Below, one piece after another: positions 9,070 to 19,900 of a DNA stretch of 64,000 bases (the stretch's first letter is position 1; each line of letters opens with the position of its first letter). The position numbers and the translations under genes were made by a program. The notes beneath the pieces are model-generated. The model was given only the letters and a program-made list of their open reading frames with translations. It did not search any database and had not been told where the DNA came from. This DNA comes from Cryptosporidium bovis (Eukaryota > Apicomplexa > Conoidasida > Eucoccidiorida > Cryptosporidiidae): assembly GCA_009768925.2 (NCBI GenBank), contig VHIT02000011.1:124001-188000 (forward strand). The letters run 5' to 3'.

Positions 9070-9786
9070 ATGAATATTATCTCGCCAATCTTCCCCCCTA
9101 GACCGTGGTCTAAATTAATATCGAAAACAAATGGTAGATCCTTGGACATATTTAGGTACTGTTGTTGTTGCACAAGAAGTACACAGGTTGCATTAAATCG
9201 TGTTATTTCATTTTGGAGTGCATCACTATTATTGTTTAATACAATATTACTATTTGTTTGTTTTTCGTCGTCGTCAACCTCAAATCCACTTACACCCTTA
9301 AGATTTTTATTTCCAAATATAGTTGATTCAATTACAAGTGATATTGGTAAGCTATTAATGTTACTATATACCACCTCCGTGTTGGGTATTATTACTGGTT
9401 TTGTTGGTGTGATTACAACATCAACATATAGTATCATTTTTCTAAAAATATGTATGGTTTGCAATTATTTAAATGTTTTAAAGGATATTATATTTTTTAT
9501 TGCTATTATTGTATTACTGAAAAAATGGAATCTTGCATTTATTCAAGCCGTTGTATTTTTTGTTATTCTATTCACATGTTTCATATTAATTGGTTTATTC
9601 TGTTCTTTTGTTGCAGAAAATCTTCTTTTCCTACTTGAAAGTGAAAATGACGACGTTTCAACAAATGTTTCAACAGAAACAGCATCATTTACCTCAACAG
9701 GCAGCAAAAATACCAAAAACGAAGACAATAAAGATATTGAGTCTGCTACTCACAAAGACGATGAATATAAAACCCTCATATCTTAA
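9070..9786 (+). CDS. Four-transmembrane protein with N-terminal CCCC motif
   Basis: The protein has 238 residues. A short cytoplasmic-looking N terminus carries FRYCCCCTR (about residues 28-36), a likely palmitoylation cluster. Four hydrophobic segments follow, at about residues 48-65, 96-118, 124-146 and 157-186, then a polar acidic Ser/Thr/Asn/Asp-rich tail of about 48 residues ending YKTLIS. A tyrosine sorting signal there (YKTL) is possible. There is no signal peptide. The topology resembles a tetraspan protein, but I see no tetraspanin CCG loop. The family is not recognised. The 177-aa reverse-strand frame at 8931-9464 is a shadow. It converges with the TSP1 gene, only 73 bp away. Confidence 0.85.
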   Translation: MNIISPIFPPRPWSKLISKTNGRSLDIFRYCCCCTRSTQVALNRVISFWSASLLLFNTILLFVCFSSSSTSNPLTPLRFLFPNIVDSITSDIGKLLMLLYTTSVLGIITGFVGVITTSTYSIIFLKICMVCNYLNVLKDIIFFIAIIVLLKKWNLAFIQAVVFFVILFTCFILIGLFCSFVAENLLFLLESENDDVSTNVSTETASFTSTGSKNTKNEDNKDIESATHKDDEYKTLIS

Positions 9787-9859
9787 TTAAATAATTAACA
9801 ATGTTATAACACTCCTTATCTTTTATTATTTAAATCACATCGTTTTTTTTTACTTAAGC

Positions 9860-12202
9860 TTACAAACCAACCTTATTCATATATTTATTAGTTACCATTA
9901 TATATCTTTTCCCGTTTGGACAAACATTAATACAGTTAACTACTGTTATAACTTCATCTATCCTTTTATTTGAGGGTACGACACATGCTCCTCCATTTGT
10001 TGGTGGTTTAAATTGTCTATATGCGGATATATCATAATTATTGCTTTTTGAACAATTTAAACATTCTTTCGAGTCTTTTGGTATTAAATCAATATAACAT
10101 GGGCGTGGTATTATAAATTTTGTTTGTAAATTACATACCAATTCTTCTGGCTCTTTAAGGGAATTTGAACCACGTGCATATAACTTAAACTGTTCATTAT
10201 TTATACTTCCATCTGGTAATACTAGACCTTCTGCAGTTCCTATATATAATGGCATAAACAACCAATTCGGTTTTTCAATATTTTTATCCTTGCTATATAT
10301 TGATTTAGTAGCTTTAACTGTACTTTCTAGTATAATTGTTGCTTCATTGTAATATTCTTTGCTTTTTGTTATACCACACTTCTTTATTGAACCAAATGAT
10401 GCTGCTGTAACCTGACAATTGTCATTTTTAATATTATCGTTATTATTATTGCCGTTACTACCATTGCTATCATTGCTACCAAAATTAAACAATGACTTAT
10501 TTATTGTTTTTCTAATGGTCTCAATAAAACCGTTCTCGTTTATTGAAATTGCTGCTTTTATGCTATCAATCATCTTGTTACTATTGCTATTACCATTTGT
10601 ATTTATATCTGTTGCATTTTTTATTATTTCACTATATTCACTTTTTATAAATGTAAATCCATCCGGTAGTTTTAATTTGATCTCATCAGCTTCTTGGAAT
10701 AAATGAAAAAAAATCCATATATTCGTTAGTCTATTCAACTCTGAATCTTCCAAATAAACCATACAATCCAAACATGGATTTGTATTGCATGGTCTATATT
10801 CTACAATTGGTTTTTTATTACTTACACATGGATATTCAAATTTATCAGGATATAATTTTTCACCTACCCATTTAGGTATACCATTCGCTACCTGAACTAT
10901 ACTTGTTATATTTCCGAAACCACCACATGGAAACGGGCAATAACCCCACGGATATTCTGATGCAATAGTTCTCAAATTTTCTCTATCTACTCTACAACCA
11001 AGTTCTTTTTCACAATCTTCTTTCATAATATATGAACACTCAGAATATCTAACAACCATACCTAAAGATTTGTCCCAACCCATTTTTTTTACATCATCCC
11101 ATGGGTACATTTTCTCACAAGTAGGACCACTACCTGAATTTAATAGTAGTATTTTTCTATATTCTATTCTTTTACCATTATTTTTTAATGCACCACAACT
11201 TACTGTACATGGAACAAGCTCTTCCCAAGGTCCCAATTGGCATCCTACATTGCAAGGTATATTACCACATTCTCTTTTTTGATAAACACCTCCACACAAA
11301 TTTTCATCGCTACCTGATAATAATGTTCGCCTCCATATTTCAACACCTCCATTACATGTCGAACTACAACCTGTTTCCCTTCTCCAAGGTCCCCACTGAC
11401 ACTCTGTTTTTGTTATTAAACGAGTATTCTCATAAACTTTTGTTATGTAGTGTCCTGATGAAAAACGTATTTTGGTTAACCACCAATAATTTTTTGGATC
11501 ATTTTGTACCTTATTTGTTTCAATTGGTGTTCTTACTTTTAGCAGAAATTTATATGTACCTGGTGCTGAAAACGACTTCTCTTTATTATTCTGTATCACA
11601 AAATATATTGAATTATTTGCTGAAACGGTAGTGCATTTTATCTCTAATTTTTTTCTTTTCAACAAACCATTTTCATATTCTTTTAAATGCTCTATACACT
11701 CACATAATTTTTCTGTTTTTGGAAGTGAGTACAGTGGTGGTGTAGATATTATTAAATAATCTATTTTGTGACCCTCAAACGTAGAAAAAGGTAATGTCAA
11801 CGTCGCAATTGCTTCTGTATCTGAATCTATTAATCTATCTTTTTCGTTAATATGAAATATTACGGTTTTATTCATCTCAATATCGTCATGGTACTTTCTT
11901 CCTTTTATTATATTTTTTATTAACGATTCTCTTTGATTTAATGATATTTGATCCATATTTTTGTTATCTAAACTTCCTTCGTCTGTTACAATATTGTTTT
12001 CATTTGTATTTTCAATAAAAACATCATCTAAACCATTACTGTCCGGAGAATCTGAACTTTTATTTTTAACTTCGTCCTCTCCTCTAAACCTCAATAAATT
12101 ATTGTGAACGTGCTCTTGTTGAATTGGTTCATTGACTTCACATCCTATTAGTTTGATTATCAATGCTATGCAAAAAAGTGCTGATATATATAACCCTTTC
12201 AT
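9860..12202 (-). CDS. Secreted thrombospondin type 1 repeat protein
   Basis: The first ATG (12200-12202) begins a clear signal peptide (MKGLYISALFCIALIIKLIG); the 13 codons open upstream start with GTG. The protein has 780 residues. After an acidic Asn-rich region comes a conserved stretch with CECIEHLKEY and a later CTTV. Two TSP1 domains then follow: one starting CQWGPWRRETGCSSTCNGG and one starting CQLGPWEELVPCTVSCG. A third, degenerate Cys-rich unit (YPWGYCPFPCGGFGN ... CNTNPCLDC) comes next. The C-terminal third has an Asn/Ser insertion and more Cys pairs. I see no transmembrane segment or acidic TRAP-type tail, so it is probably secreted into micronemes or the vacuole. TSP1 domains serve host-glycan or protein contact in Apicomplexa. 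It is CpTSP-like, but the specific ortholog cannot be named. Confidence 0.9.
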   Translation of the reverse strand: MKGLYISALFCIALIIKLIGCEVNEPIQQEHVHNNLLRFRGEDEVKNKSSDSPDSNGLDDVFIENTNENNIVTDEGSLDNKNMDQISLNQRESLIKNIIKGRKYHDDIEMNKTVIFHINEKDRLIDSDTEAIATLTLPFSTFEGHKIDYLIISTPPLYSLPKTEKLCECIEHLKEYENGLLKRKKLEIKCTTVSANNSIYFVIQNNKEKSFSAPGTYKFLLKVRTPIETNKVQNDPKNYWWLTKIRFSSGHYITKVYENTRLITKTECQWGPWRRETGCSSTCNGGVEIWRRTLLSGSDENLCGGVYQKRECGNIPCNVGCQLGPWEELVPCTVSCGALKNNGKRIEYRKILLLNSGSGPTCEKMYPWDDVKKMGWDKSLGMVVRYSECSYIMKEDCEKELGCRVDRENLRTIASEYPWGYCPFPCGGFGNITSIVQVANGIPKWVGEKLYPDKFEYPCVSNKKPIVEYRPCNTNPCLDCMVYLEDSELNRLTNIWIFFHLFQEADEIKLKLPDGFTFIKSEYSEIIKNATDINTNGNSNSNKMIDSIKAAISINENGFIETIRKTINKSLFNFGSNDSNGSNGNNNNDNIKNDNCQVTAASFGSIKKCGITKSKEYYNEATIILESTVKATKSIYSKDKNIEKPNWLFMPLYIGTAEGLVLPDGSINNEQFKLYARGSNSLKEPEELVCNLQTKFIIPRPCYIDLIPKDSKECLNCSKSNNYDISAYRQFKPPTNGGACVVPSNKRIDEVITVVNCINVCPNGKRYIMVTNKYMNKVGL

Positions 12203-13505
12203 TGTTCTGATATTATCTAAAATCAAATAACTTAACCCCACTTTGTCAATCCATTAATTTAAATAATTGAATAACAATACTACTGTAGTTTTTTCCTTCC
12301 TTTCACATTAACACCTACAGCCAAATGTTATTACCTCTAAAATGATTATTTGTATGGTAAACTAAAAACACAAATAATTCAAGATAATGCAAAATATTCA
12401 TAAATACATAGTAAGTTATTCCAACATTAATCAAACAATCTATTATTGATTTATTCTCATATTTTTTATTATTAACCGTCTTATGTCGATTATTACCATT
12501 ACATGGAAAACTAGGGTTACACACGGTGGCGCCTTCTCCAGATATGACCTCTAGGTTGCTATTATTGTTATTGTTAACACGGTAAACTTGATCATATTTT
12601 ATATATTTGATGCAATATTGTTTATGTTATTTTGAGAGTTAGTTTAAATTACTATCTTCATATATGTGATTGTTGTTTTGTTTCGCTCGATCTGTTCATA
12701 GTACTTGTTTAAATTGTTAATTCATTAAAAGAAATACCAACTAAATAAGCAATCAATTTTAATTAATATGAACAAATCCTTGATCTTAAGCCGTAATTCG
12801 TGTGATATATCTCCTTTTGTAGCCTTCTATATTCAATAAATAAAATATAAATGAAAGATGGCGTTATAATTAACCAATAAATATATGAATTTGACCAATA
12901 ATTAACTAAAGTAAGTATAATAAATCATTTCTAATGCAACTATAACTCATGTTATTCTAAGGAATGTGATAGTGCAACTATATATATTGGAATGCATGCG
13001 ATTCTTTTCGAAAACACGCTATTACAATGTGGACAAAACTGTAAATTCATTTAAATAAAATTACTTGGAGAAATAAATACTTTACATAGATATCGAACGA
13101 GCACTTTTAATTCTATTAAATTAATATGTAGGATGTGTTAATTTCTAAATTGTTAAAGCGCTGGAACATGTAATTCAGAAACATAAACGAACATTGGTAT
13201 GAGTAATAAAAAAATGCAAAAACTGAAATAATTCATTCATGTAACACTTTTTTCTATTGTCTTGAATATTTGTTATTTTTCAATTTGAACCAATGACAAA
13301 ATATCACAATGCATCAAAGGTTTTTATTGCAAAGCGGGTAGGAATGTTGACTATACAATAAAGCGAAAAGTTTGGCCCCACAAGAGGAAAAAGTTAATCT
13401 TGACCCGCCAAAAATAGGTATATGTCAATTTGAGTGCAAATTGTTAATAAAAACTGGCAAAAATAACCAATTGTGAAATACAGTGAATATTTTTGTAATT
13501 ATTCC
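12203..13505. other. Divergent spacer with an open stretch of unclear status
   Basis: This 1.3-kb region lies between the TSP1 gene (-) and the 57-aa ORF (+). On the minus strand 12315 to about 12630 is open without an ATG start (see findings). CCCGCCAAAAA at 13404-13414 (inverse of TTTTTGGCGGG) lies about 95 bp before the plus-strand ATG and is a likely promoter element. Confidence 0.4.
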
Positions 13506-13679
13506 ATGAATAAGCAAGAGAATTCAACTCAAGATTCTATGAATTTGAAATTGAACAAGGCAATTCTTTACGAACTCGAAAATTTGTCTCAAGACAGCAA
13601 GGTATATAGAAGGGATGCAAATATATTCTTTCTTTCTAATAGAGAGGAAGTTAAGCGACTTTTTGAAAGGAAGACTTAA
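13506..13679 (+). CDS. Short ORF resembling the core of prefoldin subunit 1
   Basis: The first ATG (13506) gives 57 residues; the frame is open 11 codons upstream from a GTG. The sequence KAILYELENLSQDSKVYR followed by RDANIFFLSNREEVKRLF resembles the end of helix 1 and the beta hairpin of prefoldin subunit 1/beta-type prefoldins (E-L-x-x-L-x-D-x-x-V-Y-x-x-x-x-x-F-F-L-x-x-x-E-E-V). Prefoldins are 110-130 residues with two long coiled-coil helices. Here the first is short and the second is missing after FERKT-stop. Either flanking exons remain unrecognised or this is a truncated gene. A GGCGGG-type element about 95 bp upstream supports transcription. No convincing donor follows the hairpin. 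Confidence 0.45.
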   Translation: MNKQENSTQDSMNLKLNKAILYELENLSQDSKVYRRDANIFFLSNREEVKRLFERKT

Positions 13680-13915
13680 ATTAAAGGTTGAATAATTTGA
13701 TTTTCCTTCTGGTACTAAGTGGTAGGATTAATGTATCGAGGAAAATATATAGATACTATAATTGGAAGATACTTAAAATACTTTCGTATTCTAATATAAC
13801 TTTCATCATTATATTGATGTATGTGTGAGTAACCAAGATATTAAGTGTGAGAATATTATTTTTTTAATAAAAATATAAATTATATTCATTTGTAATCAAG
13901 AAATAATAACTTATC

Positions 13916-16900
13916 ATGCAGAAACGGTGTATAAATAAACGAAAAATCCAGATTGTAAATAGTAATAACAATGAAAATAACAGATGGCCTACAAATGTAG
14001 ATACTACAATATTAATATCATTTTCAAGAAATGTGGTTAGCAAAGAGATAGAGTATATAGAAGAGGCGAGCCGTTATGTGAGAAAACTCGAGGTAAAAGA
14101 TTTTTCAAATCTTGAGTTAAATTACTTGTTATCTAGACTAAACGATAAATATCCTAGTGAATCGTTTCTATCAAAACTAATGGTAAATCCTGATTCAATA
14201 TTATTCTTATATAACATTATTAAAACATTATTGAAGAATAAAGGGGATATTAACGTTATTATTTTTGTAATTCAAGACTTGTGCAGATCACTAATAAAAC
14301 ACAAAAGTTATTTATCTAACATAAATAGAAAGGTTGAGAATAAATTGGTTAAATTAAGTATGAACTTAACGGAATATATTCAAACAATATATCCTGAGAA
14401 CGACAAATTAACCACTTTAATGAATACTTGTACATGTTTATTATCAATATTGTCAAGTAATTCGTATTACTATTTTAGCAATACAATAAATAATATAGAA
14501 AAACATTCTAATGAGACTATTGTTCAATGCGAAAATGGAGTGGCATCTCTAAACAACAAAGATATTAATTATCCTAGTTATCCGTTTTTGAAACTCAATT
14601 TAGAGTTAGACGACGATTTACTATACAAATCAAATGATAGATTTGATTTTGGAAGTTTTATTTCAAATATTAAGTACCTGGGTAGTGTTTTAAACATTTA
14701 CAAATTCATAAATGAAAGACCAACATTATTATCACCAAATAAAAAATCTGATATCGAGAACTTAATATTATTATTATCAATTAATGTTCTCAGCTTGCTT
14801 GATAATATGATAAATATTTACTTTAATGTTAATAAAGAGGATGAAAACAAAAGTGAAAGATCTAATTTTTCAAATTATATATTGCCGTTGTTAGTAGAGT
14901 TATTTTTGAAATGGATATCAATCTCGGAAGAAATTAATTTAAAAAGGATAAGCGAATATTCAATGGATTCTTGCTTCATTTCAATGTTTCCAAAAACAAT
15001 GGAACTAATAACTTTAGCTATTTACAATGATTCAATAAGTAATGAAATTACAAGAATAATCATTGATTTTTTATCGAGTTATTCAAATTATTTGACTTTT
15101 GCAAATAAAAATTCTATACATATTATGAATGTATCAAAAAAATTATTTATTTCATCATTAATAATATCAAACTCATTAAATAGTTCATCGAAATATTTAA
15201 AAGGATTAAATTATTCATCAAAAGATTCAAACTGGTTTAAAGTATTAACAAAATACTTTCAAATATTTTCAAGTACAATATCACCTTTACTTGTGTTATA
15301 TGATTTACTGGGGATTCCATTAAATTTTGAGATTAATGAAGATAAAATCGACTGTAGCAATTACTTGTTATATAAAGAATGGACCTACACATTAAACTAC
15401 GGCGTAATTGATATAATATTTGAAACTATAAACAGATATTCAAGTATCATTAAAAACAATAAATTAAATTATGACGTTCCGACCACATTAATTCCAGAAA
15501 TTAATATCTATACAAGTGAAAATAAAAAGAACAATCATAGTCAAAACAGAAATATTGATTATATCAAAGATTTGGATAGTAATAGCAAATACAGTATAAT
15601 AATAAAGGAGTTGTTAAGTATAGACTTTTTTGTTGACGATAATTGCACTAAAAGAACAAAAATAATAATCAACGAAAATAATTTCCATAGAATATTGAGT
15701 AAATATAGAAATAATATATACAACTTATACAGTTATTTATCTTATATGATAATAAATGATTCAAAAAAATATACCTCATCCTCAGTTTTAGCTTGGGAAA
15801 GTCTATCTTATTCAATAAAACTATCATCTTTATGTGTGGACTATTTGCAATCATTAATATCAAAAATGTCATTAAATAAGTACAAATTATTATATAAATA
15901 CATAATAAAAAAGAATGAAAGTAATAAAAATACTTTAAAGTGCCCAGATATTAATGAAATAGGTTTTGTAAATATGGTAAGATATTTTGTATGGTCTGTC
16001 GTTTCACTAGGTGAATTTCCATGTGAATTGTATACAAATGGTGATGAAATAGATGATAAATCAATATCTCGTTTTGAGAGAAGATTGATTCATTTAAAAA
16101 CAAGAGAAAATATAAGAGACATTGTTAGAAATACTATATTTTTCCCAGTTTATAATAATTGTGATAAAACTAACAAAGGTAACAACAGCTATTTCAATTA
16201 TTTTTATTATAGGAATAATATAAGTTATTCATTGCCATTATATTCTTTTCAATTGTATTTGAGAGATATATTTCTTAAATTAAATGGTCATAATCTAATA
16301 TTTGACAGAAAGAAAAACAAAATATTAATGTTAAATAGAAATACAAATAATAAATATATTAATTTGAATTTATTTGAGAAAAATTTCATCATTCGTCTAG
16401 AAGCAATATTGCATGCATTTAGTGCGATAATAAAAAGAGGTAGTATAACATTTTTATCTGAAGACAATAACAAAGATAAATCTAATATATTATATAAAAA
16501 TGATTACGAAATAAACTATTTACTACAGTATGTTAATAATTGGTTGAACTCATCAAGAAATATTCCTTTTTATTGCAATGATAATAACAATAAATCTGAT
16601 AGTTCTAGTGGGAGTTATATTAATAATGACGAGAGTAATATTTATGGTAAAAAAAATTTGTTAAATTCTAGATTTTGTGTAAACAATATTAAAAGTAATC
16701 AAATTTGCAATGAAAAAAAATATTTTGAATTTACAAGATTATTGTTCGATGCAATAGTATTAAAAATATTTAAACTAATGGAGGAAATGGACAATCATAT
16801 TAATTATTATTTATTTGAAAATAATAATTCTAGTCAAATTAATAGCACTAATAACTACACTAATTACCATAATCATGAAGATGAAGAATTTGAGATATAT

Positions 16901-19900
16901 AAAAGACTTTTTAGACAATTATTATGTACATTGATAACACTGATAGGAGTAAACTCTAATTGGTTCACAAATAAGTCTATTAAAATATATAAAAAAAGTT
17001 TCTATTATATATTTAAATCATTAAAATTACCACAAGAGGATTTGTATTTTCCATTATCATTGGAACAAGATCACGTTGGCACTTTGGCATTATTAAAACT
17101 ATCTCAACATGAGACAAGCTCAAATAATAGCGATATAATTAACTACTTAATAGTTAACTGTGTTGAATTATTGGAAAACTTATTTTCAAATGATAGAAAT
17201 GATGTCAATATTCCAACGATGACATTGGAAAGTTATTTAATATTAATAGTATCATCAGGAATATGTATATCACATTTTGTTGACAAGGATAGAAATATTG
17301 GTAGATGTCACTATTACAATAATGAAGATGAATATGGGATACTAAGCTGGAAAAAGTACGTAAATATAATACTAAATAAATACATGCTATTACTTGACAA
17401 TTTAATCATAATATTGAATACTTTAGTAAAAAATGATGAAATAGGGAATTTCGATGAATTATCACGCAAATTATATAATGTACTATTTGTGATTTATTTG
17501 TTAATATGTGGTTTGGAGATATTCATATCATCTATTTTTCCATCTAAATATAGACCATATAGCTTTATATTATTAACAATAGGGGCGGATAAATTTGATA
17601 ATTTAAACATGTTAGAATATTGTGGTCGCTTATTTTTGAACAGAAAAGCTGGAGAGAATGATAAATATGTGTATTATATTAATGATATTTGTGACTACAT
17701 AACGAATATATTTATACATAATCATTATTTAAAGGTGAAGTTGATATTGGATATTACATTAAAGATATCACCAATATGGTTTTTAATAATATATCATCCA
17801 TATACATCATTGTTGTCATGTGTAATGCAACTCCCAAATGAATGTATAACATGTGAATCTAATAATAGTATGTGTGATTGTCTTGTATTTGATGGTGTAA
17901 ATAGATTTAATGTAAACATAGAAGATACGTCAGATAAAGATATCCACTTTAATAGTGGTGGATCTAGGTTACTGAGTTATATGAATAATGGTAAAAATTG
18001 TTTCACGAAAAATTCAAAAGAGGATTTGTTGCTTGAGATATACAATTATATTGGATTTGATGAGTGCGAGTTTTTAAAAAATAGGATGGATAAAAGTTGC
18101 TTAGAAAAAGACCAAATTAATAATATTTCCTATGGTTGCGGTTGTGATTATAACATTTCATATTTAAGGGGAAGTGGAGTAATAGGTAAGAAAGGTATTC
18201 ATCCAATAATAGCATTAATATATAGGTATTTAAGTTTTGACGGAACAAGAACAGATCCACATTATCATTCAAAAATGCAGAACTGTGCAAATAAAAATGT
18301 TAATAATAATTATAATCAAAGTAGCAGCAATAATAAAAACCTCATTGATTTATTTAAAGAGAATTTTTATATCGGAAAATACGATTATAATAAGGTAAAT
18401 TGTGTATGTAATGCAATACCAAATATAACATTACCATTGTCAGTTATGATGATTAAAATAACTTATATAAACGAATGTAATAAGTCAAAATACATAAAAC
18501 CAATATTATCTTGTATATATTTTCTTAATTTGTTTGATATTAATCCTATTATTGGTTATTTAGGTTTATTTTCAATAAATCCAGTTGGTTCAATAAATAC
18601 AAATACTCAGAATCATGGCGATTATTTAAATTTAATATATAGTAATAATGATGGTGAAAACTACTTGAATTTGATAAGAGACTCTGGAAGTCAATATTTG
18701 GACAGACTAATATTACTTTGTAACGATATGAAAAAAGGAAGTGTAATACCGATTGAAAGCAACAATTATTGTACATGTTTTGAGTATAATGATTTATTGT
18801 GTTCAATATTGGTACTGTTTTTAAATAATTTAACAAACATTAAAGACTATGGTGAGGCAAATAGCAATTACAATAAATTGAGTATAGTTGGTTCATCAAT
18901 ATACTTTGACATAGATTCATTTATGGAATATATTATTTCAAGATGTACACTAACATTGTTAATATGTATAGGTATACAAAATTCTAATGTAATTGACATT
19001 AAAAGAAAAATAACTCTGGAAAAGAATGAAAGTATGGTAAACAATAAAGAAAATAATATTCTAGTTGATAACTATTTAAAGTCATATGATGATTTTTACT
19101 ATGATATGTCATTGTCTTCATTATTAAGAATTAATAGTAACTGTGTATTTGATTACTCTTCAGATCCGAATAATAAGAATGTGACTAACAATAAAAGTTA
19201 TAACAATTGTTTTTTATGTGACCAAGATGGTGCTGGTATTGTTATCAACAATAATACAGATGGTGAAATTAAAATAAGAGACATAATAGGTGATTTAATG
19301 AATATTATTGATGAGGATTGCATAAACGGTATGAACATTAGGAATAAAATCAACAATAAATTAAATAGCAAAAATCATTCTTCTAGAGATTGTTTTACTT
19401 GTAAAGAATATAGTGGAATTGAATATGATAACATTAGTAATAATAACCACGGACAAAATAATCTTAATTACATAAACATTAATAGCAATGGTAATTTGTT
19501 GGATTTAGAAGAAAATCAGAGTACATGTATTGGAGGTTACAGTAACAGCAATACAGGATCTTACGTTAGCGCATCAAGTATTTTATCACCAACAGGTGGC
19601 GTTGAGTATGGATTAGAAATAAATGAGAATATTTCATTCCATAATGACAATATCAACTACTTTAGCAATGGTAATTTTAATAATAAGAATAAAGATACTG
19701 TTAATTTATGTGAGAATTCAGTATTTGATGATAATCAAAACGGTGGCAATAATAAAAACAACATTAGTAATATTAATACAAATAATTGTATTGATGGAAA
19801 TAATAATAAAAGTCAAAATGGTTTTAGTAGTATTGGAGACTGCGAAAAAGCTAGCACAAATCACTTTTCACCTTTGAAATTAATTACTAATCAAAGATAT

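Noticed and set aside
8931-9464. 177-aa minus-strand ORF
   Set aside because: Antisense of the four-TM gene at 9070-9786, which has TM pattern and an ATG start.
19623-19877. 84-aa alternative-frame ORF inside the giant gene
   Set aside because: Same-strand shadow in the Asn-rich part; the long frame is continuous.
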